DNA of 64,000 nt from contig JACKPM010000003.1 in assembly GCA_024233495.1 (NCBI GenBank), positions 124,001 to 188,000 of the forward strand. Reading direction: 5' to 3'. This document shows, piece by piece, positions 52,381 through 60,724 of the stretch. Origin of the DNA: Chlamydiales bacterium. GTDB lineage: Bacteria > Chlamydiota > Chlamydiia > Chlamydiales > JAAKFR01. Position 1 is the stretch's first letter, and the number at the start of each line of letters is the position of its first letter. The notes below the pieces were generated by a model, which did not search any database, was not told where the DNA came from, and saw only the letters and a list, made by a program, of their open reading frames with translations. The translations under genes and the position numbers were made by a program.

Positions 52381-53251
52381 AGGCAAGGTTCATCCACAAG
52401 CGTATGTGGAAGAGGGAGCGAAACTTGGAAAGAATGTAACTGTCGAACCTTTTGCGGTTGTACGCAAGAATGTGGTGTTGGAAGACAACGTCACGATTCG
52501 CTCGCACGCCTACATTGATGGTTTCACAACGATTGGGGAAGGGACAACGATTTGGCCTGGTGCAATTGTGGGGACGCAGACGCAAGACTTGAAGTATAGA
52601 GGTGAAAAGACTTTTGTCCGCATTGGAAAAAACTGCAACATCCGTGAGTGTGCCACGATCAACAGCTCAACACATGAGGGGAGCTCTGTTTCAGTTGGTG
52701 ACAACTGTTTGATCATGGCGTATTGCCATGTGGCGCATCACTGTGAGGTAGGCAACAATGTGGTGATGAGCAATAACTCTTTGCTAGCTGGCCATGTCAT
52801 TGTAGAAGACCATGCTATTATTGGTGGGATGACGCCTGTGCATCAATTTGTCCGCATTGGAAAGTATGCAATGGTAGGAGGCATGAGCCGCGTTACGCAT
52901 GATGTCCCCCCCTTCACAATTGGCGGAGGCATCCCCTATATTTTAGGGGGAATAAATCGCATTGGGTTAAGACGGCACGGCTTCTCTTTTGAAACGCGCA
53001 AAGCACTTTTTCACGCCTATCGTTTAGTCTACCGATCACGCCTTACCTTGAGTGAAGCGCTTGATAGTATAGACAAAGATGTGATGCAGTCAGATGAAGT
53101 AAAGCATTTTGTTCGATTCTGCCGCTCATCTAAGAGAGGGCTAATTGGGGTGCGTGGCATTCATGAAGGCATTTCAAACAAACCTCATCCAGAGCCTGAA
53201 GATTTAAAAGAGACTGAACCAGAAGATCTGCTTGTAGAGCTCGAAAAGTGA
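52373..53251 (+). CDS. lpxA: UDP-N-acetylglucosamine acyltransferase
   Basis: LpxA adds the first acyl chain in lipid A synthesis. The 292-residue protein is a left-handed beta-helix built of hexapeptide repeats (GKNVTVEPFAVVRKNVVLED, GEGTTIWPGAIVG). The catalytic histidine lies in MAYCHVAHHCEVGNN, and a helical C-terminal domain has GLRRHGFS. It is about 20 residues longer than usual, with an acidic tail (EDLKETEPEDLLVELEK). Its last bases overlap the fmt start. Confidence 0.96.
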   Translation: MDKGKVHPQAYVEEGAKLGKNVTVEPFAVVRKNVVLEDNVTIRSHAYIDGFTTIGEGTTIWPGAIVGTQTQDLKYRGEKTFVRIGKNCNIRECATINSSTHEGSSVSVGDNCLIMAYCHVAHHCEVGNNVVMSNNSLLAGHVIVEDHAIIGGMTPVHQFVRIGKYAMVGGMSRVTHDVPPFTIGGGIPYILGGINRIGLRRHGFSFETRKALFHAYRLVYRSRLTLSEALDSIDKDVMQSDEVKHFVRFCRSSKRGLIGVRGIHEGISNKPHPEPEDLKETEPEDLLVELEK

Positions 53252-54171
53252 AAATCGTATTCTTTGGAACCCCAGAGTTTGCCAAGCGCATCCTCGAAGC
53301 GCTTTTGAAAAGTGAGCATGAAGTTGCGGCTGTTGTAACCAACCCAGATAAGGCGGTTGGGAGAAGCAAAGAGTTGCGCCCTTCTCCTGTGAAGCTGCTT
53401 GCCGAGGAGCACAGCATTCCCATTTATCAACCACACAAAGCCTCAAATCCTGAGTTTGCTTCCTTTTTAGAGACGCTCGGAGCGGAACTTTTTATCGTGG
53501 CGGCCTATGGTGAGATTTTCAAAGAAAACCTGCTCGAGATGCCTCCAAAGGGGTGCATCAATGTGCATGCGAGCCTTCTTCCTTTGTATAGAGGAGCAGC
53601 TCCCATCCAACGCGCCATTATGGCAGGAGAGAAAGAGACAGGCATCACCATCATGAAGATGGCTGCCCAGCTCGATGCCGGCGACATGCTCAATGTGGCA
53701 AAAATTTCAATTGATGACGACATGGTAGCGGGTGAGCTGTTTGAAAAGTTGGCATCCTTAGGAGGTCATGCACTGGTTGAAACTCTCAATAACCTCGATT
53801 CAATCGAGCCCATTGTGCAAGACAACCGAGAAACGACCTATGCAAAAAAATTGACTAAAGAAGATGGGAAGCTTGATTGGGAGAAGTCTGCAAAAGATGT
53901 TTATAACCAGTTTCGCGGTGTCTCTCCAAAACCGGGCGCTTGGTGTGAAGTTGAGGTGAGTGGCAAGGCTAAAAAAATGCTCATCAAAAAGGCGCGCCGT
54001 TGTGCAGATTGTGGGCACCGAAGTGGTGAAATTCTTTCGGACTCGGAACTCATCATCGCGTGCGGCGGGGGAGGCAGTCTCAAGCTTCTCGAAGTGCAAC
54101 TCGAAGGGAAGCGTGCACTTACAGCACACGATTTTTTGAAGGGCACCCCGCGCTCTATTTTAAAATTTTAA
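53248..54171 (+). CDS. fmt: Methionyl-tRNA formyltransferase
   Basis: Fmt formylates initiator Met-tRNA. The 307-residue protein starts at a GTG overlapping the lpxA stop. It shows VFFGTPEFAKRILEALL, the catalytic INVHASLLPLYRGAAPIQRAI with asparagine and histidine, and TGITIMKM. The C-terminal OB-like domain is present. It is the last gene of the lipid A group; a new promoter follows before the next gene. It corresponds to CT530. Confidence 0.96.
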   Translation: MKIVFFGTPEFAKRILEALLKSEHEVAAVVTNPDKAVGRSKELRPSPVKLLAEEHSIPIYQPHKASNPEFASFLETLGAELFIVAAYGEIFKENLLEMPPKGCINVHASLLPLYRGAAPIQRAIMAGEKETGITIMKMAAQLDAGDMLNVAKISIDDDMVAGELFEKLASLGGHALVETLNNLDSIEPIVQDNRETTYAKKLTKEDGKLDWEKSAKDVYNQFRGVSPKPGAWCEVEVSGKAKKMLIKKARRCADCGHRSGEILSDSELIIACGGGGSLKLLEVQLEGKRALTAHDFLKGTPRSILKF

Positions 54172-54188
54172 ATATTACAATTTAGCTC

Positions 54189-54217
54189 TTTACAATTTGT
54201 TGATCCTCTGTTATCCT
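54189..54217 (+). promoter_or_regulatory. Promoter before the CT529-like gene
   Basis: TTTACA (54189-54194) and TATCCT (54212-54217) are separated by 17 bases, 33 bases before the ATG. The -10 is imperfect. A dedicated promoter and terminator isolate this gene from fmt and rplC. Confidence 0.5.
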
Positions 54218-54249
54218 TTGGGCGAAAATTAACAAAGAGAGCCCATAAC

Positions 54250-55173
54250 ATGACATGTTCGCTTGTTCGAGCCACCTGCTGTGGAGGCAAAAAAAACCCT
54301 TTGGATCGTGGGCCCGCTGTTTGCAAAACGGCTGGCTTTCCTGACAAAGTTCTAAAGCTGGGTGCAGCAGTATCAGACCTAACAGAGAAGGCGATTACGC
54401 ACCACCATGGCAAAGGGGATCCCCGTGCGCTAATGGCTGGGAAGGTTGCCGACTATATGAAAGTTGCGCGAACTGTGACTGGCCTATTCAATATTTTCCG
54501 CGGCGTTCTTCAAGGAATCCCTGCGGCTGTAAAGTCTATATATTTGAGTGTCAAAACTTATGGTAAAGATGTTGAGATTAAAATCGGGCCTCGAGGTCCT
54601 TTCAATACAGCTTTGAGCAAAACCGAGAAAGTGCTTGCTGCAGTTGAAAATTCTGGTCAATTTGTTGCAGCAACCACGTTTACCTGGTCGTTTGGCGTGG
54701 CCCGTGTTGTGAAATTTGCTGAAATGATTGGCGTCAAGCTCTCCCATGCTGCTAAGTCTGTGAAAGACTCCTTCTGTTTTGCGATGATGGCAAACCACAT
54801 TGGCGCACTCATTGCCAACATAGTGGGCTGGGTGAGAGAAGCAATTTCTTTAGACCGCCTAAAGGCGGAGTATCGCGCAAATCCTACAAAAGAGATTAAG
54901 CTTCCAAAGGGTGTTAAACTTTCTGCAGAACAGCCAGTAGACCTCGCTGAACGCGCTCTTGCAGATCTTGATAGAGAGGCTGTGCAGTCCGGCGTGCGTC
55001 ATGCGGTCACGATTGCTGAGAAGGCCGTCGAGCTAGCGCTTGATACGGTGCACTGTGGAGTGCCGATCCCGCTAATGGTTCAGGCGTCTCTCAATGTCGT
55101 TGTGGGAGTGACGGCAGTGATTAACCTTTGGGTTGGTGGCTTTGAGTCGCCAGATAGATTGGCGAGCGCATAA
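54250..55173 (+). CDS. CT529 (CapN)-like putative inclusion membrane protein
   Basis: The 307-residue protein lies between fmt and rplC, exactly where CT529 lies in C. trachomatis. Stretches match CT529 as I recall it: KVARTVTGLFNIFRGVLQGI against its ARTVVALGNAFNGALPG, MMANHIGALIANIV with ISLDRLKAEYRA against MAANHAASVVGAG with ISAERADCEAR, and GVPIPLMVQASLNVVVG against VPLPITMGIRA. Several moderately hydrophobic segments lack a classical signal peptide, as in inclusion membrane proteins secreted by the type III system. The N-terminus has an RATCC cysteine motif. Orthology rests on position plus by-eye similarity. Confidence 0.8.
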   Translation: MTCSLVRATCCGGKKNPLDRGPAVCKTAGFPDKVLKLGAAVSDLTEKAITHHHGKGDPRALMAGKVADYMKVARTVTGLFNIFRGVLQGIPAAVKSIYLSVKTYGKDVEIKIGPRGPFNTALSKTEKVLAAVENSGQFVAATTFTWSFGVARVVKFAEMIGVKLSHAAKSVKDSFCFAMMANHIGALIANIVGWVREAISLDRLKAEYRANPTKEIKLPKGVKLSAEQPVDLAERALADLDREAVQSGVRHAVTIAEKAVELALDTVHCGVPIPLMVQASLNVVVGVTAVINLWVGGFESPDRLASA

Positions 55174-55190
55174 TTTTCTTGTGGAAAATA

Positions 55191-55220
55191 GAGGAGGTTT
55201 GATAACCTCCTCCTTTCTGT
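55191..55220 (+). terminator. Terminator after the CT529-like gene
   Basis: GAGGAGGTT-TGAT-AACCTCCTC is a perfect 9-base-pair stem with a 4-base loop, 17 bases after the stop, followed by a T-rich CTTTCTGTTT. Confidence 0.75.
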
Positions 55221-55309
55221 TTCCTAAGAGGGAGTTCAAAAAGAGCTCCTCCAGAAGGACAGCTCTAAACTTCAGGTAATTGTAGATTACTTCTTAGAGT
55301 TTCGCTGGC

Positions 55310-55337
55310 TTGTCTTGGAAACATTACAACTTATAGA
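55310..55337 (+). promoter_or_regulatory. Likely promoter of the ribosomal protein operon
   Basis: TTGTCT (55310-55315) and TATAGA (55332-55337) are separated by 16 bases and lie 13 bases before the rplC start. The short leader is notable for an operon that is under leader-based control in E. coli. Alternative promoters further upstream in 55213-55300 cannot be excluded. Confidence 0.45.
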
Positions 55338-55350
55338 TGTTGTTTGAGAT

Positions 55351-56019
55351 ATGACGATGAAATTAAAATTGATGGGTAAAAAGCGCGGTATGACGCAGCG
55401 GTTCGATGACAAGGGTAACGTTGTCATCTGTACAGTGATTCATGCTGAGCCAAACGTTGTGACGCAGGTCAAGCGCAAAGAGTCAGATGGCTACAATGCG
55501 CTGCAGTTGGGTTATGAAAAACTAGCGACCAAGGATCCGCGCACTCTCCAAAGACGTGTTTCAAACCAGCTTTTGGGGCATTTCAAAAAGGCGAATGTGA
55601 CACCACGTCGCTACTTGTCAGAAGCTCGGATGGAAGATGTTGCTGAGTATGAGGTGGGTCAAGAGTTTGGTATTCAACTTTTTAATGACGTTCCCTACAT
55701 CGATGTTACGGGTGTGAGCAAAGGTAAGGGCTTCCAGGGTGTGATTAAGCGTCACAACTTCGGTGGTGGTCCTGCTGCTCACGGATCTGGTTTCCATCGT
55801 TCAGGTGGTTCAACCGGTATGCGTTCCACTCCAGGTCGCACGCTGCCAGGGCAGAAAAAGCCAGGTCAAATGGGATCTGAAAAAGTAACAGTACAGAATT
55901 TGCGTGTAGTGGCGATTGATGAAGCGCGCAATTTGCTCATCGTTGAGGGTGCGATTCCAGGGGCTCGTGGAAGCCTAGTGCATATTGCCCCTGCAAAGAA
56001 AAAACGGAAGGTGAAGTAA
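55351..56019 (+). CDS. rplC: 50S ribosomal protein L3
   Basis: The 222-residue L3 starts MTMKLKLMGKKRGMTQ; the second methionine (55357) is an equally good start. The conserved GKGFQGVIKRHNFGGGPAAHGSGFHR and STPGRTLPGQKKPGQMG are present. L3 helps nucleate 50S assembly near the peptidyl-transferase centre. It is first in the cluster: rpsJ, which precedes it in most bacteria, is absent, as in Chlamydia. Confidence 0.97.
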   Translation: MTMKLKLMGKKRGMTQRFDDKGNVVICTVIHAEPNVVTQVKRKESDGYNALQLGYEKLATKDPRTLQRRVSNQLLGHFKKANVTPRRYLSEARMEDVAEYEVGQEFGIQLFNDVPYIDVTGVSKGKGFQGVIKRHNFGGGPAAHGSGFHRSGGSTGMRSTPGRTLPGQKKPGQMGSEKVTVQNLRVVAIDEARNLLIVEGAIPGARGSLVHIAPAKKKRKVK

Positions 56020-56649
56020 GTGGCTGCTCTAAAGAAATTCAATTTGAAAGGGGAAGAGCTAGGAGAAGTCAAAGTTGACAAAAAGTTCCTAGACTCTGAA
56101 GCGCATGGTCAGATGGTGAAAGACTATATCGTCGCGATGCGTCGTAACTGTCGTCAGTGGTCAGCGAACACAAAAGGTCGCAGCGAAGTAAGCCACTCAA
56201 ACAGAAAGCCATTTAAGCAGAAGGGGACGGGTAATGCGCGTCAAGGTACTTTGGCAGCGCCCCAGTTTCGTGGTGGTGGAATTGTGTTTGGTCCCAAGCC
56301 TAAGTTTGACCAGCATGTTCGCATTAACCGTAAAGAGAGGCGTGCTTCGATTCGAGCCCTTTTGGCACAGAAGATTAAAGAAGATGGTGTTCTCATTGTT
56401 GAAGACAAAGCTTTCGACATGAAGAAGCCTAGCACAAAGAGTGTCGCTGCCTTTTTGAAGAGTCAGCAGGTGCGTCCTAAGCGTGTCCTTTTTGTGGGTG
56501 AAGGTGAGCAGCTAAATAAGAGTGTGCGTAATCTTCCCTCTTCAGCTTGTGTTCCAGCGATGAATGTCAACGCATATGACCTGCTAGTTGCGCAGAAGAT
56601 TGTGATGACTGAGTCGGCAATAAAAGAGTTAATGAAGGTGGCTGTATGA
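56020..56649 (+). CDS. rplD: 50S ribosomal protein L4
   Basis: L4 lines the exit tunnel with its extended loop. The 209-residue protein starts at a GTG directly after the rplC stop. KGTGNARQGTLAAPQFRGGGIVFGPKP is the tunnel loop, and the C-terminus (AYDLLVAQKIVMTESAIKEL) is typical. The start has no separate ribosome binding site, so it depends on coupling. It overlaps rplW by four bases. Confidence 0.97.
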   Translation: MAALKKFNLKGEELGEVKVDKKFLDSEAHGQMVKDYIVAMRRNCRQWSANTKGRSEVSHSNRKPFKQKGTGNARQGTLAAPQFRGGGIVFGPKPKFDQHVRINRKERRASIRALLAQKIKEDGVLIVEDKAFDMKKPSTKSVAAFLKSQQVRPKRVLFVGEGEQLNKSVRNLPSSACVPAMNVNAYDLLVAQKIVMTESAIKELMKVAV

Positions 56650-56984
56650 GAGATCCATATGAAATTGTAAAGCGCCGTCACATCACGGAGAAAGCCTCTG
56701 TCTTAGAGCAGCTTCAAAATGCAGAAGGCAATCCATGTGTCTCACGCTGCAAGTCACCGAAGTATGTCTTTATCGTCGATAAAGCAGCGAACAAAGGTGA
56801 AATCAAGGCTGCTATTGAAGAGATTTATAAAAGCCAAGATGTAAAGGTTGCTTCGGTTAACACAATTCAGGTTAAAGCGAAAGCGGCTAAGAGAGGGCGC
56901 AGAAAGGGACGTCCAGGTAAGAAAGCGTCATTTAAGAAAGCAATTGTGACGATGGAACCAGGGGACACCCTAGATAACGTTTAA
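56646..56984 (+). CDS. rplW: 50S ribosomal protein L23
   Basis: The 112-residue L23 sits at the tunnel exit and docks the signal recognition particle and trigger factor. DPYEIVKRRHITEKASVLEQ at the start and KYVFIVDKAANKGEIKAAIEEIY are diagnostic. It carries a small insertion (NAEGNPCVSRCKSPK) with two cysteines between the first helix and strand. It overlaps rplD by ATGA. Confidence 0.96.
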   Translation: MRDPYEIVKRRHITEKASVLEQLQNAEGNPCVSRCKSPKYVFIVDKAANKGEIKAAIEEIYKSQDVKVASVNTIQVKAKAAKRGRRKGRPGKKASFKKAIVTMEPGDTLDNV

Positions 56985-56995
56985 GGTAAGAGAAG

Positions 56996-57853
56996 ATGCC
57001 AAAGAAATTTAAACCAGTGACTCCGGGAATGCGTCAGCTCGTTTTGCCGAGCAACGCAGAGTTGACTCGTGTACGCGAATTCAAGGAGACCAAGTCCCGT
57101 GCTCAAGTGAAGCCCCATAAGAAGCTTCTCTTGACAAAGAGACGCACAAATGGGCGCAACAACAATGGCCACATTACTTGCCGCCACAAAGGTGGTGGAC
57201 ACAAGCGCCATTATCGCTTGATTGACTTCAAGCGTATGAAAGATGATGTGCCTGCGAAAGTAGCTTCTATTGAGTATGATCCTAACCGCTCAGCTCACAT
57301 TGCGCTTCTTCACTATGTAGACGGCGAGAAGAGCTATATTTTGGCGCCAAAAGGTTTGAAGCATGGTGATCAAGTGCAATCAGGTGCGAAGAGCCCATTC
57401 AGAACTGGGTGCTGCATGTCTTTGAAGACAATGCCTCTTGGTAGTGTGATTCACAACATCGAGATGCAGCCAGGTCGTGGTGGTAAGCTTGTGCGTTCTG
57501 CAGGTTTAAGTGCGCAGCTGATGGCACGTGCAAATGGCTATGCGACGTTGAAAATGCCTTCGGGGGAGTTCCGCATGATCAATGAGAATTGTCGTGCAAC
57601 TTTCGGGGCTCTATCAAATGCTGAGCACAGCTTGCGTGTAGATGGAAAGGCGGGAAGATCACGTTGGAAAGGCGTACGCCCAACTGTGCGCGGTACAGCA
57701 ATGAACCCTGTTGACCACCCACACGGTGGTGGTGAGGGACGTCACAACGGATATATTCCGCAAACTCCTTGGGCAAAACAGACCAAGGGAATGCGTACAC
57801 GTAAGAAGAGTAAAACTAAGAAGTGGATCGTGAAAGATCGTAGGAAGAAATAA
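56996..57853 (+). CDS. rplB: 50S ribosomal protein L2
   Basis: The 285-residue L2 binds 23S rRNA at the subunit interface. NGRNNNGHITCRHKGGGHKR, GDQVQSG and the C-terminal MNPVDHPHGGGEGRHNGYIP, with the conserved histidines needed for activity, are present. The start PKKFKPVTPGMRQ is family-like. Confidence 0.98.
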   Translation: MPKKFKPVTPGMRQLVLPSNAELTRVREFKETKSRAQVKPHKKLLLTKRRTNGRNNNGHITCRHKGGGHKRHYRLIDFKRMKDDVPAKVASIEYDPNRSAHIALLHYVDGEKSYILAPKGLKHGDQVQSGAKSPFRTGCCMSLKTMPLGSVIHNIEMQPGRGGKLVRSAGLSAQLMARANGYATLKMPSGEFRMINENCRATFGALSNAEHSLRVDGKAGRSRWKGVRPTVRGTAMNPVDHPHGGGEGRHNGYIPQTPWAKQTKGMRTRKKSKTKKWIVKDRRKK

Positions 57854-57856
57854 TTT

Positions 57857-58141
57857 ATGGGTAGATCGTTAAAAAAAGGGCCATTTGTAGACCACCATCT
57901 TCTAGCAAAGATTGTGAAGATGAATAAGGAAGGTAAGAAGACGCCGATTAAAACATGGTCGCGCCGTTCTACAGTTCTTCCTGAGATGGTGGGGCACACA
58001 TTTGAGGTGCATAACGGCAAGAAGTTTATGACTGTCTTCGTCTCAGAGACGATGGTAGGACACAAGCTGGGAGAATTTGCGCCAACGAGGCTCTTTAAAT
58101 CTCACCCAGTTAAGAAGGCAGTGGCAACGAAAGGTAAGTAA
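57857..58141 (+). CDS. rpsS: 30S ribosomal protein S19
   Basis: The 94-residue S19 binds the head of the 30S subunit. MGRSLKKGPFVDHHLLAKI, WSRRSTVLPEMVGHTFEVHNGKKF and GHKLGEFAPTR are all canonical. The stop shares a base with the rplV start (TAATG). Confidence 0.97.
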   Translation: MGRSLKKGPFVDHHLLAKIVKMNKEGKKTPIKTWSRRSTVLPEMVGHTFEVHNGKKFMTVFVSETMVGHKLGEFAPTRLFKSHPVKKAVATKGK

Positions 58142-58485
58142 TGAGTACGTCAAGAGCATACACGAAATTTGTGCGCGTTCCGCCCCGCAAGGCAAGGCTC
58201 GCTGCGAACTTAATCAGAGGTCTCTCTGTAGAGGCAGCTGAAGAGCAGCTATCTTTTTGCAATATGAAGGCAGGACGTTTTCTTAAGAAGACATTAGCAA
58301 GCGCCGTAGCAAACGCTGAGGTGCAGCACGATGCAAGACGCGATGCGCTCTTTGTTCTTGAGGTGCGTGTCGACACTGGACCAAGCATGAAAAGAGCAAA
58401 GTCTAAGTCGAGAGGGGGGCGTGCTCCTATTTTGAAGCGAACAAGTCACATGACCATCGTGGTCGGTGAGAAAGGTGAGGAGTGA
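58141..58485 (+). CDS. rplV: 50S ribosomal protein L22
   Basis: The 114-residue L22 contributes to the exit tunnel. VRVPPRKARLAANLIRGLSVEAAEEQL at the start and the late KRAKSKSRGGRAPILKRTSHMTIVV (tunnel hairpin region) are diagnostic. Spacing to rpsC is six bases. Confidence 0.96.
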   Translation: MSTSRAYTKFVRVPPRKARLAANLIRGLSVEAAEEQLSFCNMKAGRFLKKTLASAVANAEVQHDARRDALFVLEVRVDTGPSMKRAKSKSRGGRAPILKRTSHMTIVVGEKGEE

Positions 58486-58491
58486 TTTTAG

Positions 58492-59139
58492 ATGGGTCAA
58501 AAGGTATGCCCTGTAGGTCTTAGAACGAGTGTAACAAAAGATTGGAGATCGCTCTGGTTTGGAAACAAACAAGAATTTGCGAGCCTCCTAGTAGAAGACT
58601 TCAGAATTCGTGAGTTTCTAAGAAAGAAGTCTTCATGCCAAGGTGCTTCTCGTTTTGTTATTCGCCGTATGAGCGATAAAATTGAAGTCACGATCCACAC
58701 TGCCCGTCCAGGACTTGTGATTGGAAAGAAAGGTGCTGAGATTGACATCTTGAAGAAAGAGCTTAAGAAGCTCGTTGGAAAAGATGTTTGGGTCGAAGTT
58801 GAAGAAGTTAAGCGACCAGATCTAGATGCGAAATTAGTAGCAGAAGGTATTGCTCGTCAGCTAGAGAGACGTATCGCTTTTAGACGAGCAATGAAGAAAG
58901 GTTTACAAGCGACTATGGACGCTGGAGCGCTTGGAATAAAGATTCAGGTTTCAGGCCGTCTAGGCGGTGCAGAAATCGCACGTACAGAGTGGTACAAAGA
59001 GGGACGAATTCCTCTTCACACTCTAAGAGCTGATATTGACTATGCCACCGCGCGAGCCGAGACAACCTATGGTGTAATCGGAGTGAAGGTGTGGATTAAC
59101 CACGGCGAAAGGCAAGCTGCGCAAGCAGGTAGTAAGTAA
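58492..59139 (+). CDS. rpsC: 30S ribosomal protein S3
   Basis: The 215-residue S3 lies at the mRNA entry. MGQKVCPVGLRTSVTKDWRSLWF, the KH-domain loop VIGKKGAEIDILKKELKKLVG and the C-terminal GRLGGAEIARTEWYKEGRIPLHTLRADIDY are present. Confidence 0.97.
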   Translation: MGQKVCPVGLRTSVTKDWRSLWFGNKQEFASLLVEDFRIREFLRKKSSCQGASRFVIRRMSDKIEVTIHTARPGLVIGKKGAEIDILKKELKKLVGKDVWVEVEEVKRPDLDAKLVAEGIARQLERRIAFRRAMKKGLQATMDAGALGIKIQVSGRLGGAEIARTEWYKEGRIPLHTLRADIDYATARAETTYGVIGVKVWINHGERQAAQAGSK

Positions 59140-59152
59140 GAGGGATTGAATT

Positions 59153-59572
59153 ATGGCATTCATGCCGAAACGCACAAAGTTTCGAAAGCAACAGAAAGGG
59201 CAGCACACTGGCCTGAGCAAAGGTGGAAATTTCGTCGAGTTCGGCGAGTTTGGGATGCAAGTTTTAGACCGCGGTAGGATTACGGGTCAGCAAATTGAAG
59301 CGTGCCGTGTCGCGATCAACCGCTTTTTCAAAAGAAAAGGTAAGGTTTGGATCCGTATTTTCCCGGACAAGCCTGTGAGTAAGAAGCCTGCCGAAACACG
59401 TATGGGTAAAGGTAAAGGAGCGCCTGATCACTGGGTTGCTGTTGTAAGGCCAGGCCGCGTACTTTTTGAAGTAGGTAACGTTTCACGGGAAGATGCACAA
59501 AATGCAATGCGCCGTGCTGCTGCTAAACTTGGATTACGCACTCGGTTTGTCGAACGTTTGGAGAGAGTATAA
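59153..59572 (+). CDS. rplP: 50S ribosomal protein L16
   Basis: The 139-residue L16 sits near the A site. MPKRTKFRKQQKGQ (from residue 4; that ATG is an alternative start), VWIRIFPDKPVSKKPAETRMGKGKG and RAAAKLGLRTRFV are diagnostic and nearly chlamydial in sequence. The stop overlaps the rpmC start by one base. Confidence 0.97.
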   Translation: MAFMPKRTKFRKQQKGQHTGLSKGGNFVEFGEFGMQVLDRGRITGQQIEACRVAINRFFKRKGKVWIRIFPDKPVSKKPAETRMGKGKGAPDHWVAVVRPGRVLFEVGNVSREDAQNAMRRAAAKLGLRTRFVERLERV

Positions 59573-59769
59573 TGTTAAAAGCTAAAGACCTTAGAGATGA
59601 GAGCATTGAAGAGCTAGAGTCGAAGCTTAGCAGCTTCCGCTCTGAGATCTTTGAACTCCGCAGCCAACGCCTCGATAGTAAGAGTCAAAAGACTCACTTG
59701 ATTGGGCAGAAGAAGAAGGAGATTGCACGCATCTTGACCATTTTGACGGAGAAGAAAAATGAAGGATAG
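59572..59769 (+). CDS. rpmC: 50S ribosomal protein L29
   Basis: The 65-residue L29 is a two-helix protein at the tunnel exit. LKAKDLRDESIEELESKLSS and KKKEIARILTILTEKK are typical. It overlaps rpsQ by 11 bases. Confidence 0.94.
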   Translation: MLKAKDLRDESIEELESKLSSFRSEIFELRSQRLDSKSQKTHLIGQKKKEIARILTILTEKKNEG

Positions 59770-60010
59770 AGGGGACCGCAAGGTTAGGAAGGGAGTAGTC
59801 GTCTCCACAAAAATGAACAAGACAGCTGTTGTAAGCGTTGAGCGTTCTTTTCGCCACCCGCTTTATGGCAAGGTTTTGAAAACAAAGAAAAAGTACTACG
59901 CACACGATGAAGATGCGCACAAGCTAGAAGAGGGACAGGAAGTCACAATTGTGGAGTGCCGCCCAATGTCAAAGCTAAAAAGATGGCGCATTGTGAAAGG
60001 AGAGAGTTGA
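59759..60010 (+). CDS. rpsQ: 30S ribosomal protein S17
   Basis: The 83-residue S17 binds helix 11 of 16S rRNA. The OB-fold signature GVVVSTKMNKTAVVSVERSF and the end IVECRPMSKLKRWRIV are present. Its start lies inside the rpmC end. Confidence 0.96.
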   Translation: MKDRGDRKVRKGVVVSTKMNKTAVVSVERSFRHPLYGKVLKTKKKYYAHDEDAHKLEEGQEVTIVECRPMSKLKRWRIVKGES

Positions 60011-60013
60011 GAA

Positions 60014-60382
60014 ATGCTACAACAAGAATCACAACTCAAAGTCGCTGATAACACTGGAGCTAAGAGAGTTAAATGCTTTAAGATCTTAGGTGGATCACGT
60101 CGCCGTTATGCCTCTGCAGGTGACATTATCATCTGCTCAGTACGCGAGTCTGATCCTGAAGCCTCTGTCAAGAAAGGAGAGATCGTTAAAGCTGTGGTTG
60201 TGCGTACGCGCCGCTATATTAAGCGTAAAGATGGATCTTGGCTTCGCTTCGACAGCAATAGCTGCGTGATCGTAGATGACAAAGGTAACCCAAAGGGCAC
60301 ACGGATTTTTGGTCCTGTAGCTCGAGAAGTGAGAGATCGTGGATATATCAAGATCAGCTCTCTTGCACCGGAGGTGATTTAA
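60014..60382 (+). CDS. rplN: 50S ribosomal protein L14
   Basis: The 122-residue L14 forms an inter-subunit bridge and is the docking site of the silencing factor RsfS. MLQQESQLKVADNTGAKRV and the end GTRIFGPVAREVRDRGYIKISSLAPEV are highly conserved. Confidence 0.98.
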   Translation: MLQQESQLKVADNTGAKRVKCFKILGGSRRRYASAGDIIICSVRESDPEASVKKGEIVKAVVVRTRRYIKRKDGSWLRFDSNSCVIVDDKGNPKGTRIFGPVAREVRDRGYIKISSLAPEVI

Positions 60383-60383
60383 T

Positions 60384-60722
60384 ATGAGTAAGAGACACCT
60401 ACGCACAGGTGACGAAGTAGTCGTCATTGCAGGAAACGATAAAGGGCGTACAGGAAAGCTTCTACGCTTCACCGGAGAGCGTGTGATCGTAGAAGGCGTA
60501 AACGTAAGAAAGAAACATATGCGCAAGACGCAAGAGAATCAACAGGGTCAAATTATTGATATCGAGTGCCCTGTTCATATCTCGAACATTAAGCCTTTCG
60601 TTGATGGAAAGGCGCGAAAGCTACGCGTAGGCGCAAACGATAAGGGAGATAGAGAGCTCTTTTATCAAGATGGAAAAAAACGAGTCGTTTACCGACCAGT
60701 AAAAAAACAGAAAAGTAAATAG
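60384..60722 (+). CDS. rplX: 50S ribosomal protein L24
   Basis: The 112-residue L24 is an early 50S assembly protein. The KOW motif GDEVVVIAGNDKGRTGKLLR and VEGVNVRKKHMRKT are clear. It lies one base after rplN and two before rplE. Confidence 0.96.
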   Translation: MSKRHLRTGDEVVVIAGNDKGRTGKLLRFTGERVIVEGVNVRKKHMRKTQENQQGQIIDIECPVHISNIKPFVDGKARKLRVGANDKGDRELFYQDGKKRVVYRPVKKQKSK

Positions 60723-60724
60723 CT

